From Paragonimus westermani (Eukaryota > Platyhelminthes > Trematoda > Plagiorchiida > Troglotrematidae), in the NCBI GenBank assembly GCA_008508345.1, contig QNGE01000832.1, forward strand, positions 9,897-73,896: a stretch of 64,000 bases of DNA, written 5' to 3'. The stretch's first letter is position 1, and each line of letters starts with the position of its first letter. The notes under the pieces are model-generated. The model had not been told where the DNA came from, did not search any database, and saw only the letters and a list, made by a program, of their open reading frames with translations. Both the position numbers and the translations under genes were made by a program. Below are positions 41,508-53,049 of the stretch, in pieces.

Positions 41508-41776
41508 GTAGGGGATTCTGGTTTTCATATAGATTGAACGTCACTCATTACTGATCACAGCTTTCGTATGCCCACAGACTTTCCAGTCGGACCACTTCGA
41601 AAAGAAGTACTAAACTCGGTTGGCAAGGATGTGCGTTACTGACGAGCTCCAACAAGAGCGAAACTCGAATTTAGTGCTTCTTGTCGACAAGGGCCGGCTG
41701 GAAAGACTGTGGGAATGTGAAAGCTGCGATCAATTAGGAATGGTGTTCAACTTTGATGAAATCCAAAATCCCCTAC
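41508..41776. repeat. Palindrome of two SINE 3' tails (head-to-head inverted repeat)
   Basis: The left arm 41508-41618 starts TAGGGGATTCTGGTTTTCAT. The right arm 41664-41776 is its imperfect reverse complement, ending in ATCCAAAATCCCCTA. Both arms carry the SINE tail (CTGGAAAGnCTGTGGG, GCTG.GATCA). The centre is a ~45 bp loop containing GGCAAGGATGTGCGTTACTG, the tRNA-to-tail junction of the SINE. The RNA could fold into a hairpin of about 110 bp. Confidence 0.75.
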
Positions 41777-42284
41777 TATTCACCAGTTTGCGTCATGTTT
41801 AATTCCTGCTCTTGTTATTACGCGCATTTTTATAGATAATTGGTGGTTTCATGTAAGTGACTAACAAGAATAAACGAGGTGCTGATATCCCGCACTATTT
41901 GTTTGTTATCGTGTTGATGGATTGTAACAAAGGAACGCAGTGTTTGAAATTTCCCAAACAAACGATCTTTGTAAGGCTATTGTTGTACCCCTATTCGGGT
42001 TCAATCAGCAGTAAGCCTTACGGGCAAGAACAAAGGTAGAGAGAACACGCGACTCAGTAGTACATACTGTACTGTCATATTTAAGTGCGTCGGTCGTTGA
42101 CCAATCAGAACGCAGCTTGAGCTTTGCACGAGTGTGGGACGCACAGATGGCTTTGACGCACATGCGTCAGTTACCTAAGCCTCGGACGGTTTGTTGACGT
42201 CGAGTTGCAAAACAGCAACAGGGCGAACACGTATCGGATAGTATGAAGTGTCTGGCCAAGTTAACTTCTTGCTTGTTTTTTTCA
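41777..42284. other. Unassigned sequence between SINE palindrome and SINE copy 3
   Basis: A stretch at 42060-42130 faintly resembles part of the solo LTR (TTTAAGTGCGTC), too little to call. Confidence 0.3.
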
Positions 42285-42560
42285 AGCTGAACATCATTCA
42301 TATTTGATCGCAGCGCTCGCATTCAGATAGACTTTCCAGCCAGCCTCTTTCGAAAAGAAGCACTAGACTCGAGTTTCACTCTCATTGGAGCTCGCCAGTA
42401 GTGCATATCCTTGCCACGACCGGGATTTGAACTCCGGCCATTCCAATCATGATGCAACCGTGTTGACCACTGCGCCATTAACCTCGCATTAGGCACGACC
42501 GAATTATCGAATCTGAACGCTCAACCACTTTCGCTTGTGAGCAACGTTGGCGAAAGGGAA
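42285..42560 (-). mobile_element. tRNA-derived SINE, copy 3 (best-preserved tRNA-like part)
   Basis: On the - strand: leader end GCTCACAAGCGAAAGTGG (about 42547-42530), then the tRNA-like part 42479-42411 with A-box TGGCGCAGTGGTCAAC and B-box AGTTCAAATCCCGGTC, both close to pol III consensus. The tail ends GAATGATGTTCAGC near 42287. This copy shows that the family is tRNA-derived. No target-site duplication was seen. Confidence 0.8.
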
Positions 42561-45500
42561 TTCGCTGGAAAGCATCAACTGTGCGAAACCCGTATGCATC
42601 ATGAAGAATGTAAACACACCGTGGAAGAATGCTGATACACATGAAAAATACACGTTCAGACAAACAGGAACAAAAATGTACATATGTGCCCTAGTGCATT
42701 CGATGAAACACGGGAATGTGTTAGGGGGTGACCAATAGAACCGTAGCATAAATTGACCCTCGTGTATTTGCCGATTCAGTGAGGCTTTGAACATCCCAAG
42801 CTAATCAGCCGGTAATGCCAATTCGACACTCACATTTAACAGGATGATTGTCGTAGTCGTTCTTCCTCGGTTAATGTCGATATCCTGTAGCGGATGACAG
42901 TGTACAGAGAATTTTGCGAGTTAATATCGAGCTTACCTTCAGATGACCTTCATTGAGTATTTCGGCAGCTGTTGGCTACTAGTAAACTAGGAATTAATCT
43001 AGTAAAATCAACAACACAAATTGTGTGTAGTTTGAAGGGCAACAGCCATAGAGACTACTCAGAAAGGTGTATAGACTGGGTTTTATCATTGATTATGATC
43101 AATAGGATAGTAACCAATCAAGCGATATTTCAACTAACTTCATTTAAATGGTTTTCCGTTGCATCAATATACTAACACACGCACACACACCAGTATTCAT
43201 GTAACCTACTCATTGTTTTCCCGGTCAAACAGCATTTCAAGATCTCTGGAAACCCAACGGCAATTGAACCAAGGCGATGGCGAATCCGCCGCACATGTAC
43301 GCCCCACAATTCTGGCCAAACCAGTATCTTCCTGCATCTCTCGGCTAGAGCATAGCCCACATGTAGTCAGTAAAAAGCTCTTCACTGGTCAAATCTCGAA
43401 TCCATTACCCTCAAAACCGTCCGTGCTATGATTTTGAAAAAGCCTTTGTATGATATCACTGTTGAAACATTTAACCGCAATTAGATGATACGCACATAAA
43501 CACCTCGGTCGTTTGACGCTGATCCACTCTAGAATGACTAGTGTTTGGATTAAGTGCGAAGTACCTACTTTTTTTCAGAATGTTATGGTCCAATAAATTT
43601 GACAACTACAACCAGTCATTTTTTCAAACTATCTCCAACCTACAGACCGTCCTAGTCTAATGAACACATTGCTAGCAGGTGACGAACACAGAACAGTAGG
43701 ATGGCAACCGAAAATATTAACTAATCGCAATAGGTTGTTCATTGAGTTATATGTTCACAGCGAAGCTTGTTCAGAAGTACCAGACCATGAGTTTGAATTA
43801 ACACGGGATTTAGGTAGAGTGTCACTCACATGACTGTTCCGACGGCAGTGAATCATTATTAACTGCGGTGAAATGTCGTTCATTTTGTTCGATTTACACG
43901 TTCCCCCACCACTCGTGCACTCGCTTTTATTAAGCAGAATCCCATTCTGCAACGTGGTGGGCCTTTTTTAAACGTCCTGTACGCTTCCGCTTGGTTCTCT
44001 GCCTGGGTGATGTTTTCCGAAGTTATGCCTCGTTTGATCTCTGGTGTTTTGTCTGTTATGGGCTTTGACAATATCTCACACCGCGTAGAGATATCCCATT
44101 GTGTTGAAATAATTGCCTATCACGTAATTACTAATTATTGCACAACCAAGATTAAAGAAACGAAGCAGCCCAAATTTATAGTCATAACAAAGGGGAGAGG
44201 GTAGAAATATAAGATAAACACGAGTATGCCTAAACTTAGCTATTTATTATGAAGGTAAACAAGCAACCAGTCCAATTGCAATTAAGATTAAAGCGTCGCC
44301 TTCAAGACAACTAACACGTGGTTTCTGTTGGTCCGGTTTGTAGCCTGATTATGATGGCGCGATAGAAAGTGGCCCGATTGGTCATCCGTACGCGAATGAA
44401 GCGCAGTTTAGTTTTCTTAGAATGCAACAGATTAAGAAAGAACACGAATCCCTGAATTGTATCCAGTTGGTTTTGCCCACCTTATGAACTGATGCTGTAA
44501 ATAACAACGAACATTAAACAGAAAGAAGAAGACGAATCAAAGACTGAATCACGAGACACGGAATAATGAGGTGTGTCTACTAGGTATGATGGGAACTGGG
44601 ATAAGTCACTTATAGAAAGAGATCAGGTGACTGTTAGTGTGATCAGTGTAGGTGAATGGAGAAACTAAAGGTATTCACTTGTATGGGGCAGTATATGTTT
44701 ATACTTATCTGAGATTCAACCGATCACAAGTTGGACAAGGGAGATAAGAAACCGGCTGACGGATTTCTTATAGTGAGGGGACAATCTCATTGTACGACAG
44801 TAGACGTAACGGAAAACATTTTAAATGTTTGACAACTATATTACAGTGCAAGCATGGTGCTCTCAGTGCTTTTGATAGGAACTCCCACCAAGCCTAAGCG
44901 AAAGTTGTCTTGAATCCGATGGACGGTTTCCGTGTTGTGCCACCAGGTTAACCGACCGCATCTTATCCTTAAGATATGAGATTATCACTTTTAAACACTA
45001 AGTTAGGCTGCAGGAAACTCTTTCGATAATACCATATTCATTTTCAGACCAGGCGTTCGCTTGTAGTGTCTTCTTTGAGGGATAGATGTATACATAGTTT
45101 ACCCTTCCCTAATCATTGTTTGGAAGTTTCCTTTAGTGCAGTACTCGTTTTAATATTCTTTGAAGTTCTCTCAACTTAAAACTGTTTTGTAAACAACCCT
45201 ACCTGGAACTAATTTGAAATATCCGACAGTTTCTCCTACGGATTCTGTCCCCTTGACACTTTAGGTCAAGATACAATTTCCATGTGTGCCGTGGAAGTAA
45301 ACTTGTAACGCTCACATGATCCTAACTAGGAAGCTGTCGCCAATGTTTCATTTGCTGTTGAGTTATCTTTAGTAGCGACATCAGTTAAAACCACAAAAAA
45401 AGAATCTGACAAGGTATTCTCCAGAAGACGAAACTAAACCCTGTTGTACGGACAAATTAATTTATGCTGGTAAGCACAATAGCCCGAACAATCGAACGAC

Positions 45501-45601
45501 TGGTTGAACTTGCAAATTTGGAAATCCCTGGGGGAGAATGCAAGATTTTGATTTCTACAAGTTTTCCCTCATTTATACGTGACTCACTAATTTATATGCA
45601 G
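42561..45601. other. About 3 kb without a recognised feature
   Basis: A short (AC)n-like patch occurs near 43170-43190. An open stretch at 43159-43431 shows no motif. Nothing else can be supported. Confidence 0.4.
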
Positions 45602-45803
45602 CTGTGGCCGAACATGTGTGTATGATGACTTGTTCTTCCAGAATTGCGTAAATAGGCTGATTATGGAACTGTTAGGCCTAAATCCAAAGCGGGTGTCACG
45701 AATTATCACTTCGGTTACCTACGAGGATGACAGAACTACGTGTACTTGTGAAGCGTGTCTGTGCGCGATTCTCATTGCTCTGTCAAATATTTTCAACATC
45801 CAG
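45602..45803 (+). CDS. Candidate exon of an unidentified Cys-rich protein
   Basis: Acceptor-like TTATATGCAG precedes 202 bp that stay open beyond the proposed end. The translation starts 'CGRTCVYDDLFFQNCVNRLI' and continues 'ELLGLNPKRVSRIITSV' and 'TCTCEACLCAILIALSNIF'. The composition looks like genuine protein: Cys pairs followed by a hydrophobic helix. I do not recognise the family. The end (before GTTATTCC) is a weak donor. Confidence 0.4.
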
Positions 45804-46286
45804 GTTATTCCCATTTCGAACTTTCAAACGAAACACTTTGTTAAACCACTTGATGAAGTTTTTATGAAGGGCTGATTTCGGAGCATGGCCCCTCGAGATC
45901 ACTTTGTGTGCAAACCGTCTACCTGTCTATCGACAGAGCACTTGCAACCCAATATTATGTCAACCGCAACTAGTGGATCACGGCAGACCTGTTCGCACAG
46001 GTATCATTTTTAAAACTACGAACAGGTCTATAAATCCAAATTCTAACATGGGTTCAATGAGCTTATAGCAAAGGGTAGAAGAAGGTTGACCCCCTCAACC
46101 GTCGACAAAAAGCTACTGCCCCTGGATACATAAACAGTTCAGTGTAAGTTGACGCGAATTGACCTATGAAGTTGATAGATAGTAGGGCAAGCGCAAACTA
46201 CTTCTACTTTATAATAAACACGTGAATTTTTCATTGAATAATATCTGAAAAAATAGTTTTTGTTGAAACAGCGTATGTTGTCTGGT

Positions 46287-46402
46287 TTTCAGACCACCAA
46301 GCTTTTGGTGCAATTGTGATTCGGTGTTGGAAGTGGGCCAGTTACTATTCCGCACTACCTGCCTTCTAATTAGTAACTTCTTGTATTCCCTTTGGCATAT
46401 TC
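46287..46402 (+). CDS. Candidate exon with hydrophobic segment
   Basis: Acceptor-like TCTGGTTTTCAG then an open stretch translating to 'SFWCNCDSVLEVGQLLFRTT' and 'CLLISNFLYSLWHIL', a likely membrane segment. Its phase (one base completing a codon) does not match the preceding candidate as drawn, so the gene model is incomplete. Confidence 0.3.
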
Positions 46403-46607
46403 TTGTGCAGGTTATTCAAAACTATGTTTTCGGTTTCATTCCAAGGCTTCATAATCAAGCTAATCAAATTATGTTGGCTATGAAAATACATTCTCGTAAG
46501 CTCTTCCTCTGAGAAAGGACCGGCTAAGCTTGATGGAATTTGAGTGTTGGCTCTGTGGTTAACAAGATCTTAGTTAGAGATGCCAGCCGTGCTCTGGTAA
46601 GATTGTT

Positions 46608-47127
46608 ATGATTGATAGAAACACACACGAAGCAAAAGTTCTTTCCCCAGCTTGTCTGATGGAGGTTTTGACAATGCTGCTTTCAACAGGACATATTCCA
46701 GTGTGCCCACCGAATGAACCGGATATTTCTGTTAGCCTACTCAGGATGTTTATCGAGTTTCTGATTGTCGGATACGTCGCCTATTCCTTAGAACTTCTGG
46801 GGATTCCTGAAACATGCCGATGCTCCGCAATCAATATCTGATCACTCTAGTTTGGCCTCCGACCATCTTTACTATGCAGCTGTATATCCATCCACGTCTA
46901 CATCCAGACCGACTAATACACTCGGTGATTTCGTGGTTACGGGGCTCCAAGTTAACAGTATTCAAGGTGAATGCCAAGGTGATTTCGATTACAACAATCC
47001 TGAGGAAGGCCACCGGAGGTGGCTGAAACGTAGAATATTACAACTTGCTCGAAACGTTGTGTTATTCCCAATCTGTTTATCAGTTTTACTCAATTTGGTC
47101 GGCTTTACCACGATCCACTATCTAAGG
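46608..47127 (+). CDS. Candidate exons encoding a C-terminal membrane segment
   Basis: Two overlapping open stretches. 46608-46841 includes 'CLMEVLTMLLSTGHIPVCPP' and the hydrophobic 'LRMFIEFLIVGYVAYSLELL'. A second frame, open from about 46812 to 47127, includes 'DFVVTGLQVNSIQGECQGDF', 'EEGHRRWLKRRI' and the hydrophobic 'NVVLFPICLSVLLNLVGFTT', before a GTGAAA donor-like site. Together with the two upstream candidates it suggests a spliced gene for a small membrane protein. Family unknown. Confidence 0.4.
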
Positions 47128-49437
47128 TGAAAATACTGGTATTACGCCAACTTTTTGTACTTTCAAAAACCAGGCATTTTTCATAGTTTCACAAAATTAT
47201 TATCACTTCCACGCCATGAAAATCCTTCGTGTTTGTGACAGAGTAGATTGGTATTGTCACTACTTCACTGCACTTTGGTTCTGTGCAGTCGTCGTTATTT
47301 AGGTAGAAGTGCTCACACACCCACGTTGACCAAACGTTTGTAGATGACGCTATCTGCTGGAGGGCTTTAACAAATACGGCACCAGGCCAGAGCTCTTAGC
47401 AAGCAATAAAACAAATTACGTAATAGGGTGCCTACGGATATAAGTAAAAGACACTCATCCAACCCGTTCGGAGATCTGCCATGTCTCACTGCTTGGCAAT
47501 AAAAGTGTCGTAATAATAGTCGTCAGACGGCCGAGGAAACATTCCGTCAACTATACTGTTCACAATTTCTTAAGAAAATGACATTTTCTCCATGCCGACC
47601 ATGTGGGAACATTAGCTGGATTAAATTCAGGGGAGATTTTCCCACTTTTAGGGTAGGTGTTAACTAGCGCCAACAGTGATTTTATTGTGAATACTCTTGA
47701 CCCTATAAGTGGTCTGCGCAGAGTTCTCAGGTGGGACTGTTGAGATTCAGTTTCGAAATCATCAGAAACCATGAAATAGAACCACAGAATCAAAACATGG
47801 TTTTAAGATGATTTCGAGTAAGGCCTGATGTCAGGGTTGAAAGTTAGTACACCCATCTTATGTACTGTCCACACTTATTTGCCAAAACGTGAGATTATCA
47901 ACTGCCTCGAATTTCGGAAATTATGCTTGATTGAACAGTCGTCAGCAGTAGTAAAAAGATCGAATGCGACAGTAGAAGTAACGAATGAATTGTTTAACCG
48001 TCAGGAGAGGGCTACTCGATGAGTAACTTGTACATCTAGGTAACAGTTGGAGGGTAAATGAGGGATCTCGGTCCTGGAGTTTACACTTTAATAGTATGTC
48101 TGACCTGTGATATGAGTACACCTGACATTCTCTCAAGTACCTCCATTCGACTCCATTGACTAATCGACCCGGTCCACATGACGGCCAACCAGATGCTCTA
48201 ATATGATAAGTTTGTGATTGACCTACTGAATTCTGCTTATGCAAGCGTAGAGAACAGATAAATTTTTCAGTCATGTCATATTTCCAAGCGGAATTGTATT
48301 ATTCTCGAGCTTACTGGATAGTGTGTTGAGTAAACAAGACACTCTTACTTGTGGGTAGTTTATCAAGGCCGTTGGTTTCGACATATTTTAACTAGACCGT
48401 AGAACAACCTTACGTAATGAAATATGCAATGCACGCGCGACATTTGCGAAAATGAAGGCTTTTATCCGCACAACCTCCACGTTCAATGAATAAATGTCTG
48501 ACTATCGTAGTGTATGAGTTGTATGGGTTTCTTCAAGATGAGAGCACACGTTTGCACGAAGGACCATAAATTTACGCAGTATGCGGAACTAGGGGCTTCG
48601 AATAGCCCTCAAAATCGTATGTAAATTGAAACCTCCCACACAATTAATGGGCAGAAGACCTCGGACTGGTTGCAGTAAACAGTTGCTGTTCATGAGACAC
48701 GAGCCAGCATTTATAGTTGTACATCAGTAGTAAGGGAATCACAGTCTGTCATTGGTTGATTATAGTGGCACCTGCAAAGCCACAAACTGTTAGCTGATTG
48801 CTGCAATACAGAACAGAGAACTTAGCGAATGATGGAAGTTGTAACACTATGGCTGTTCATCCAATTCTGATGTGGTATGTTGACGTGAGTTTTGAATTGG
48901 TACCTGGCTGGATCGTCTACTATTTCGGAGTTTAGATAAGCGGTTGATCGAGTAGATTTTCACCACGCTTTACTGTTAACAGATTTCATGCATATTACCA
49001 TTAGTTTAAGTAAAACCTGTGTATATTTTTCAACGAACAGCAATAACATGCAACTGGTTACACGAGATTTCATCGATAGGACACAAAATAACTTCGATTA
49101 TTTTGTCACCATGGTATTCGTGTTGCTATAGCAAGTCAATTTTACAAGCAACTACTGAACGACATACAATGTCGACAGATCCTACTGGCATTTTCTCCGT
49201 TGCTAGGACACATTCTGAGATAGCGGAATTTTCATGTGCCCGGTTTTCCCAAAAAAATTGGTTAGCCATATCGTGTGAGAGAATGTCTGGAACGGTGGAT
49301 AGCCTATTTGTAGGACGACAATTGGAATACCTGAAAAATGCAGTGGTAAATACTAGACTGTCGAAAAATTTCTGACAAATCCGAAGAAACAACGTGATGA
49401 ACAAACGTTCCTGAGGGTTCCTTCTTAAGCAGTTGAG
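47128..49437. other. About 2.3 kb without a recognised feature
   Basis: The open stretch 49019-49375 ends before the PLE fragment and has no PLE-like motif. Confidence 0.4.
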
Positions 49438-49775
49438 GTGACGCCTATTTCGGTAGAAGAGATCAGTGCTTACGATAACGAATGACTGAACATAGGTCTA
49501 AGTGGTTGGTGCACACCATGATGCAACAAGCAATGACAACAGACCGAGTGAGTCGAAATCCCACCTCATCAATTTCAAAGCATATCCTGGAAACAGGTCA
49601 CGCTGTTGACTCCGTCACCTCGTTTCACGTAGTAATGCGTAACCGGAACCCCAAATTGCTTCCATTCTCCGAGGTGGTGTTAATCACTATCCGCCGTCCC
49701 GTCCTGTGTGTGCATAAACTGTTGACTCATGCAGTTTGCATGCCCTGGAACTGATGACAGTCATTGTTTCTCGCG
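49438..49775 (+). pseudogene. Penelope-like endonuclease fragment, same subfamily as the 16.5 kb copy
   Basis: It begins with 'GDAYFGRRDQCLR' (the GIY-YIG block, one in-frame stop after it). Then come 'MTEHRSKWLVHTMMQQAMTT', 'NPTSSISKHILETGHAV' and 'FHVVMRNRNPK', matching the 16.5 kb PLE residue by residue at about 50-60%. The nucleotide match continues past the stop into TGTGCATAAACTGTTGACTC, present in both copies, to about 49775. The RT part is missing. Confidence 0.8.
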
Positions 49776-49860
49776 ACCGTCGATCGCTTCAATTGTTGCT
49801 GCTATCCGCATGTCCAATACATCCTATTTTCTTACGTTCGTGACTGGGGAGAATGAAGAA

Positions 49861-50340
49861 AATGTTAACATCTCACTATATGTCTCCTATTGTTATTCGT
49901 GTTCTAAGAAATGGAACACACTATTAGAATCCTCTTTTGAGGGCAATGTTGTAGCAAGCCAATCTAATCGTTGCATCTACCACTTACTTAGACGTACCCT
50001 TCCAGCGGCAAGCTTAAGAACATGGTCCACAACACTGCCTATGTTAAAATTGAACCTGAAAGACAAGCTATCAGTCCATGATCAACCAAGGCTCGTGTAA
50101 TCATCGTTATGTTGCCGTTGCACTGCAGAATATGTTGATCTTACGACTAGGCGCTTGTCACAAGGGAGCAAGGAGCATCATTCAGCTTGCATCGCAATCA
50201 GTTGTCGTAAATCGCTTACTATCGCCATTGTTACGCACCTTGCCGACAGTAACCATCTCATAGACGTCAATAAAGCATACCGGCTTGCCTACGAATTTTT
50301 AGATTCTCAAATCTTCCTTCCAAATTCATGTATGGTTCAT
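49861..50340 (+). pseudogene. Second Penelope-like endonuclease fragment
   Basis: In one frame 49940-50100 reads 'FEGNVVASQSNRC' and 'RRTLPAASLRTWSTTLPMLK', like the pre-endonuclease part of PLEs ('LKGDHV', 'LTFPAAELRLLLTARN'). A shifted frame then gives 'CCRCTAEYVDLTTRRLSQGS' and 'IAIVTHLADSNHLIDVNKAYRLAY'. The second half resembles the window-edge PLE ('CSCQASYIGRTTSRLSDRV', 'VIVAHLTDSNH'). The GIY-YIG motif is decayed (YVD in place of YIG). It is thus closer to the PLE at 1-572 than to its immediate neighbour. Confidence 0.7.
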
Positions 50341-53049
50341 GTATGGTTTGTTCGTCCACTTAGGGGGATTCTTTGCCGTTACTTCCGAACGCATTTTCTT
50401 ATTCGTAAAGTTGTTCACGCTACTGATACTCGTGAACAGGTGTCCGAATGAAATTTGTCCGGAATGGAGATTGGGCCGCCATAAGTTGGGCACATATATA
50501 CTTAACTTACTACGTTGAGTCACTTTGGTTTAATGTATCACCACTCCCACCGCCAAACATAGGTGCAGATTGTTGACTTACCAAGCCACACGTGGACTGG
50601 ATGCCACCAGACAGGCGAACGTTAGACAATGGAAATCGGACTAACTGGACTCTAGTCCACATTCGGGTAAGCTGAAATAGGGTACTGTTACCGGTGACCG
50701 ACTACAGTCTTCCCATTTTAATCATGACTGTGCCGTATGAAGTGTGGTTGCGGCAAACATCATATGTCCCATGCGTGAGTACGATTGTGTGGAGTGTGCG
50801 TGTGCGTCTGCGTGGGCTAGATTGTTTCACTAACATGAACATAGTGTTATAACGTCCCTGGGTATTTAGTGCAATTTCGGTGACACCCATATAGACATAT
50901 GGGTCAATAAAACTCTTCCAAGTCGGAAAACATGTCAGAAAAAGCAGTTGAAATGATCACGGTTTACGTGATATTAGTGGCATAGATTATTGTGAAATGC
51001 CTTCACCTTGATTGTGGCTTAATTCGCTAATCAAATTGTCCACTAAGAAAACTGTTCAGAATGGGGAAATCAAAAAGCTGCTTTGCAGTATGGTCACTAA
51101 TAAACGGAAACATAACGTAGTGATAAAATTTGGTTTGAACAGAAGTGAGTGTATCAAAACAGTGACAAGGTGACAGTAGGGTTAACCTATCTACATTGTA
51201 CCACATGCATCACAATCACACAGTATATACAACAAAAACTGAAGAGAAGTAGAGACCCGCTTTCGGCTGACAAATCAAGCACCTTAACGAATTCAACACT
51301 CGACAAAACAACGAACATGGGTTGTCAAACATACCAGACAAAACTTGGCAACTCCAACACGGCGTGCAAAACTGACAAAAATCTATTAATTTGATTAATC
51401 AGTCTTTTTGTGACGCTCGCCTTTTGATTGATAAATTATGTTCCCAAACCCTTGCAACAAGACGAGTGTGATCTGTAACGTACCTTCTTATACCCCTTTG
51501 ATTGGTTAAAGGCTTACTACGAATAGGAATGTGGATATTTTGAACAAACTAATCGGAAGACCAACACTAGTAAGTATTGGTATGTAGTGCTGACCCGGCT
51601 GCGTTGCCCAAAAAACAACACATAAATTTGTCAGTTTAGAGACCATGATATTTTGGCGAAGGAAAAACGAAGTGAACATCAAGCAGTACGACCCAAGTGA
51701 CATTCATTACAGAATAAGCCCATGACAGCCTGAGGTTAAAGAACACTTGTTCTTGAACGCACGAGACAAATTTGAACCGGTGTATCCTGAATTCCTTACC
51801 AGATTTCAGAAACTGCGGATTGTGTTGACGCGCTATGGTTACGACGGTTGAAGTCAACGCAGCTTTGTAGTCAGGTAACCTGATGTGGCATCTGAGTGGT
51901 GAAGCTAAGACAGCTGCCCGTTTCCCAAGGGTGTTTTTCATCTGAGCAGACCGCGGTTACCTCAAACAATATAATCATTTGTTCACCCACAACGTTGCAA
52001 TAAGAAACGTAACCGATAACTGCAAATCAGCGGCTGGCACACGCACTCAACTTCTGTAGGATCCCAGGAAGAAACCATAGTTTACATGTAAAGGAGTAGA
52101 GATAAGTGGAACTTACACAATAAATAGTCATATATTCGTACCCAAAGAACGTGGACATCAAGGAGCCTGCACCTCTTAAACTAATATACGATTTGCGATT
52201 CAAGTATTTACAGGGAAGCTTCTGTCGGTTCATTCTGTGTTAGTGCTTCGCAAACGAGTACCACTCACACAAGGGATTTCTCAACGGATAAAAGAAAACT
52301 GGGTTTCAGAACGCGTAAACTCACTGGAAGTACAACACGTCACAAACCACAAAGTTGTACAAAGGGAAATTGCAATCCGACTACTATGACTTGTTGTATA
52401 TAGACTACAATATAGACCCATCAGATGACCGACTAAACAGTCGTGGCCATTTTGTGAAGTCATACAGTTGAACGCACTTCACGCGAGCTAGATTGTTAGA
52501 TGGTGTTTGTGATTATCCATCGGACGTCCGTAATGGCAAAGTGTAACAAATGTATCTCGTAGGCAACTGCTGAATAATTGATTTCCTAAGCCACATGTAG
52601 TGAGCAACTGGTCATTCAAACACCATGTTCATTTTCACCGTTCACCTCTAATTCACTAAATTTCATTTATCACTTGCTGCATGAATTTCACATACCATCG
52701 ATAGGAGGATTTGCGATGGTTGTTAGAGTGGAGAACTATATAGTTGATTTACTTTATTGCATATGGTTGTGTACTGGCAGTACAACAGTCTCTGTTGTCA
52801 ACCGTTTGTTAGGTTATTCGTTTTGTGCGTTGAACTCGTTTGCACGAGATCGTACAATTTATTTGGCCTGAATATCAACTTTGGATATCAAGCTGGTTGG
52901 GTGTTCGGACCAAGTAACGTTAACATAGGATATCATTAGTAATTGGATTTAACTTCGATCTGCAGTTAAACTTCATTCCCGAAATTCGTTACTCTACATG
53001 TTTTTGTGTCCTGCTATGTGTTTATGGGGACAAGTGTGTGTACGTTCGT
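50341..53049. other. About 2.7 kb without a recognised feature
   Basis: The - strand stretch 51941-51636 begins 'MKNTLGKRAAVLASPLRCHI' and lacks a known motif. Nothing else can be supported. Confidence 0.4.

Noticed and set aside
46608..47127. ODR4-like membrane protein
   Set aside because: Only the C-terminal hydrophobic segment is loosely similar; the conserved ODR4 core blocks are absent.
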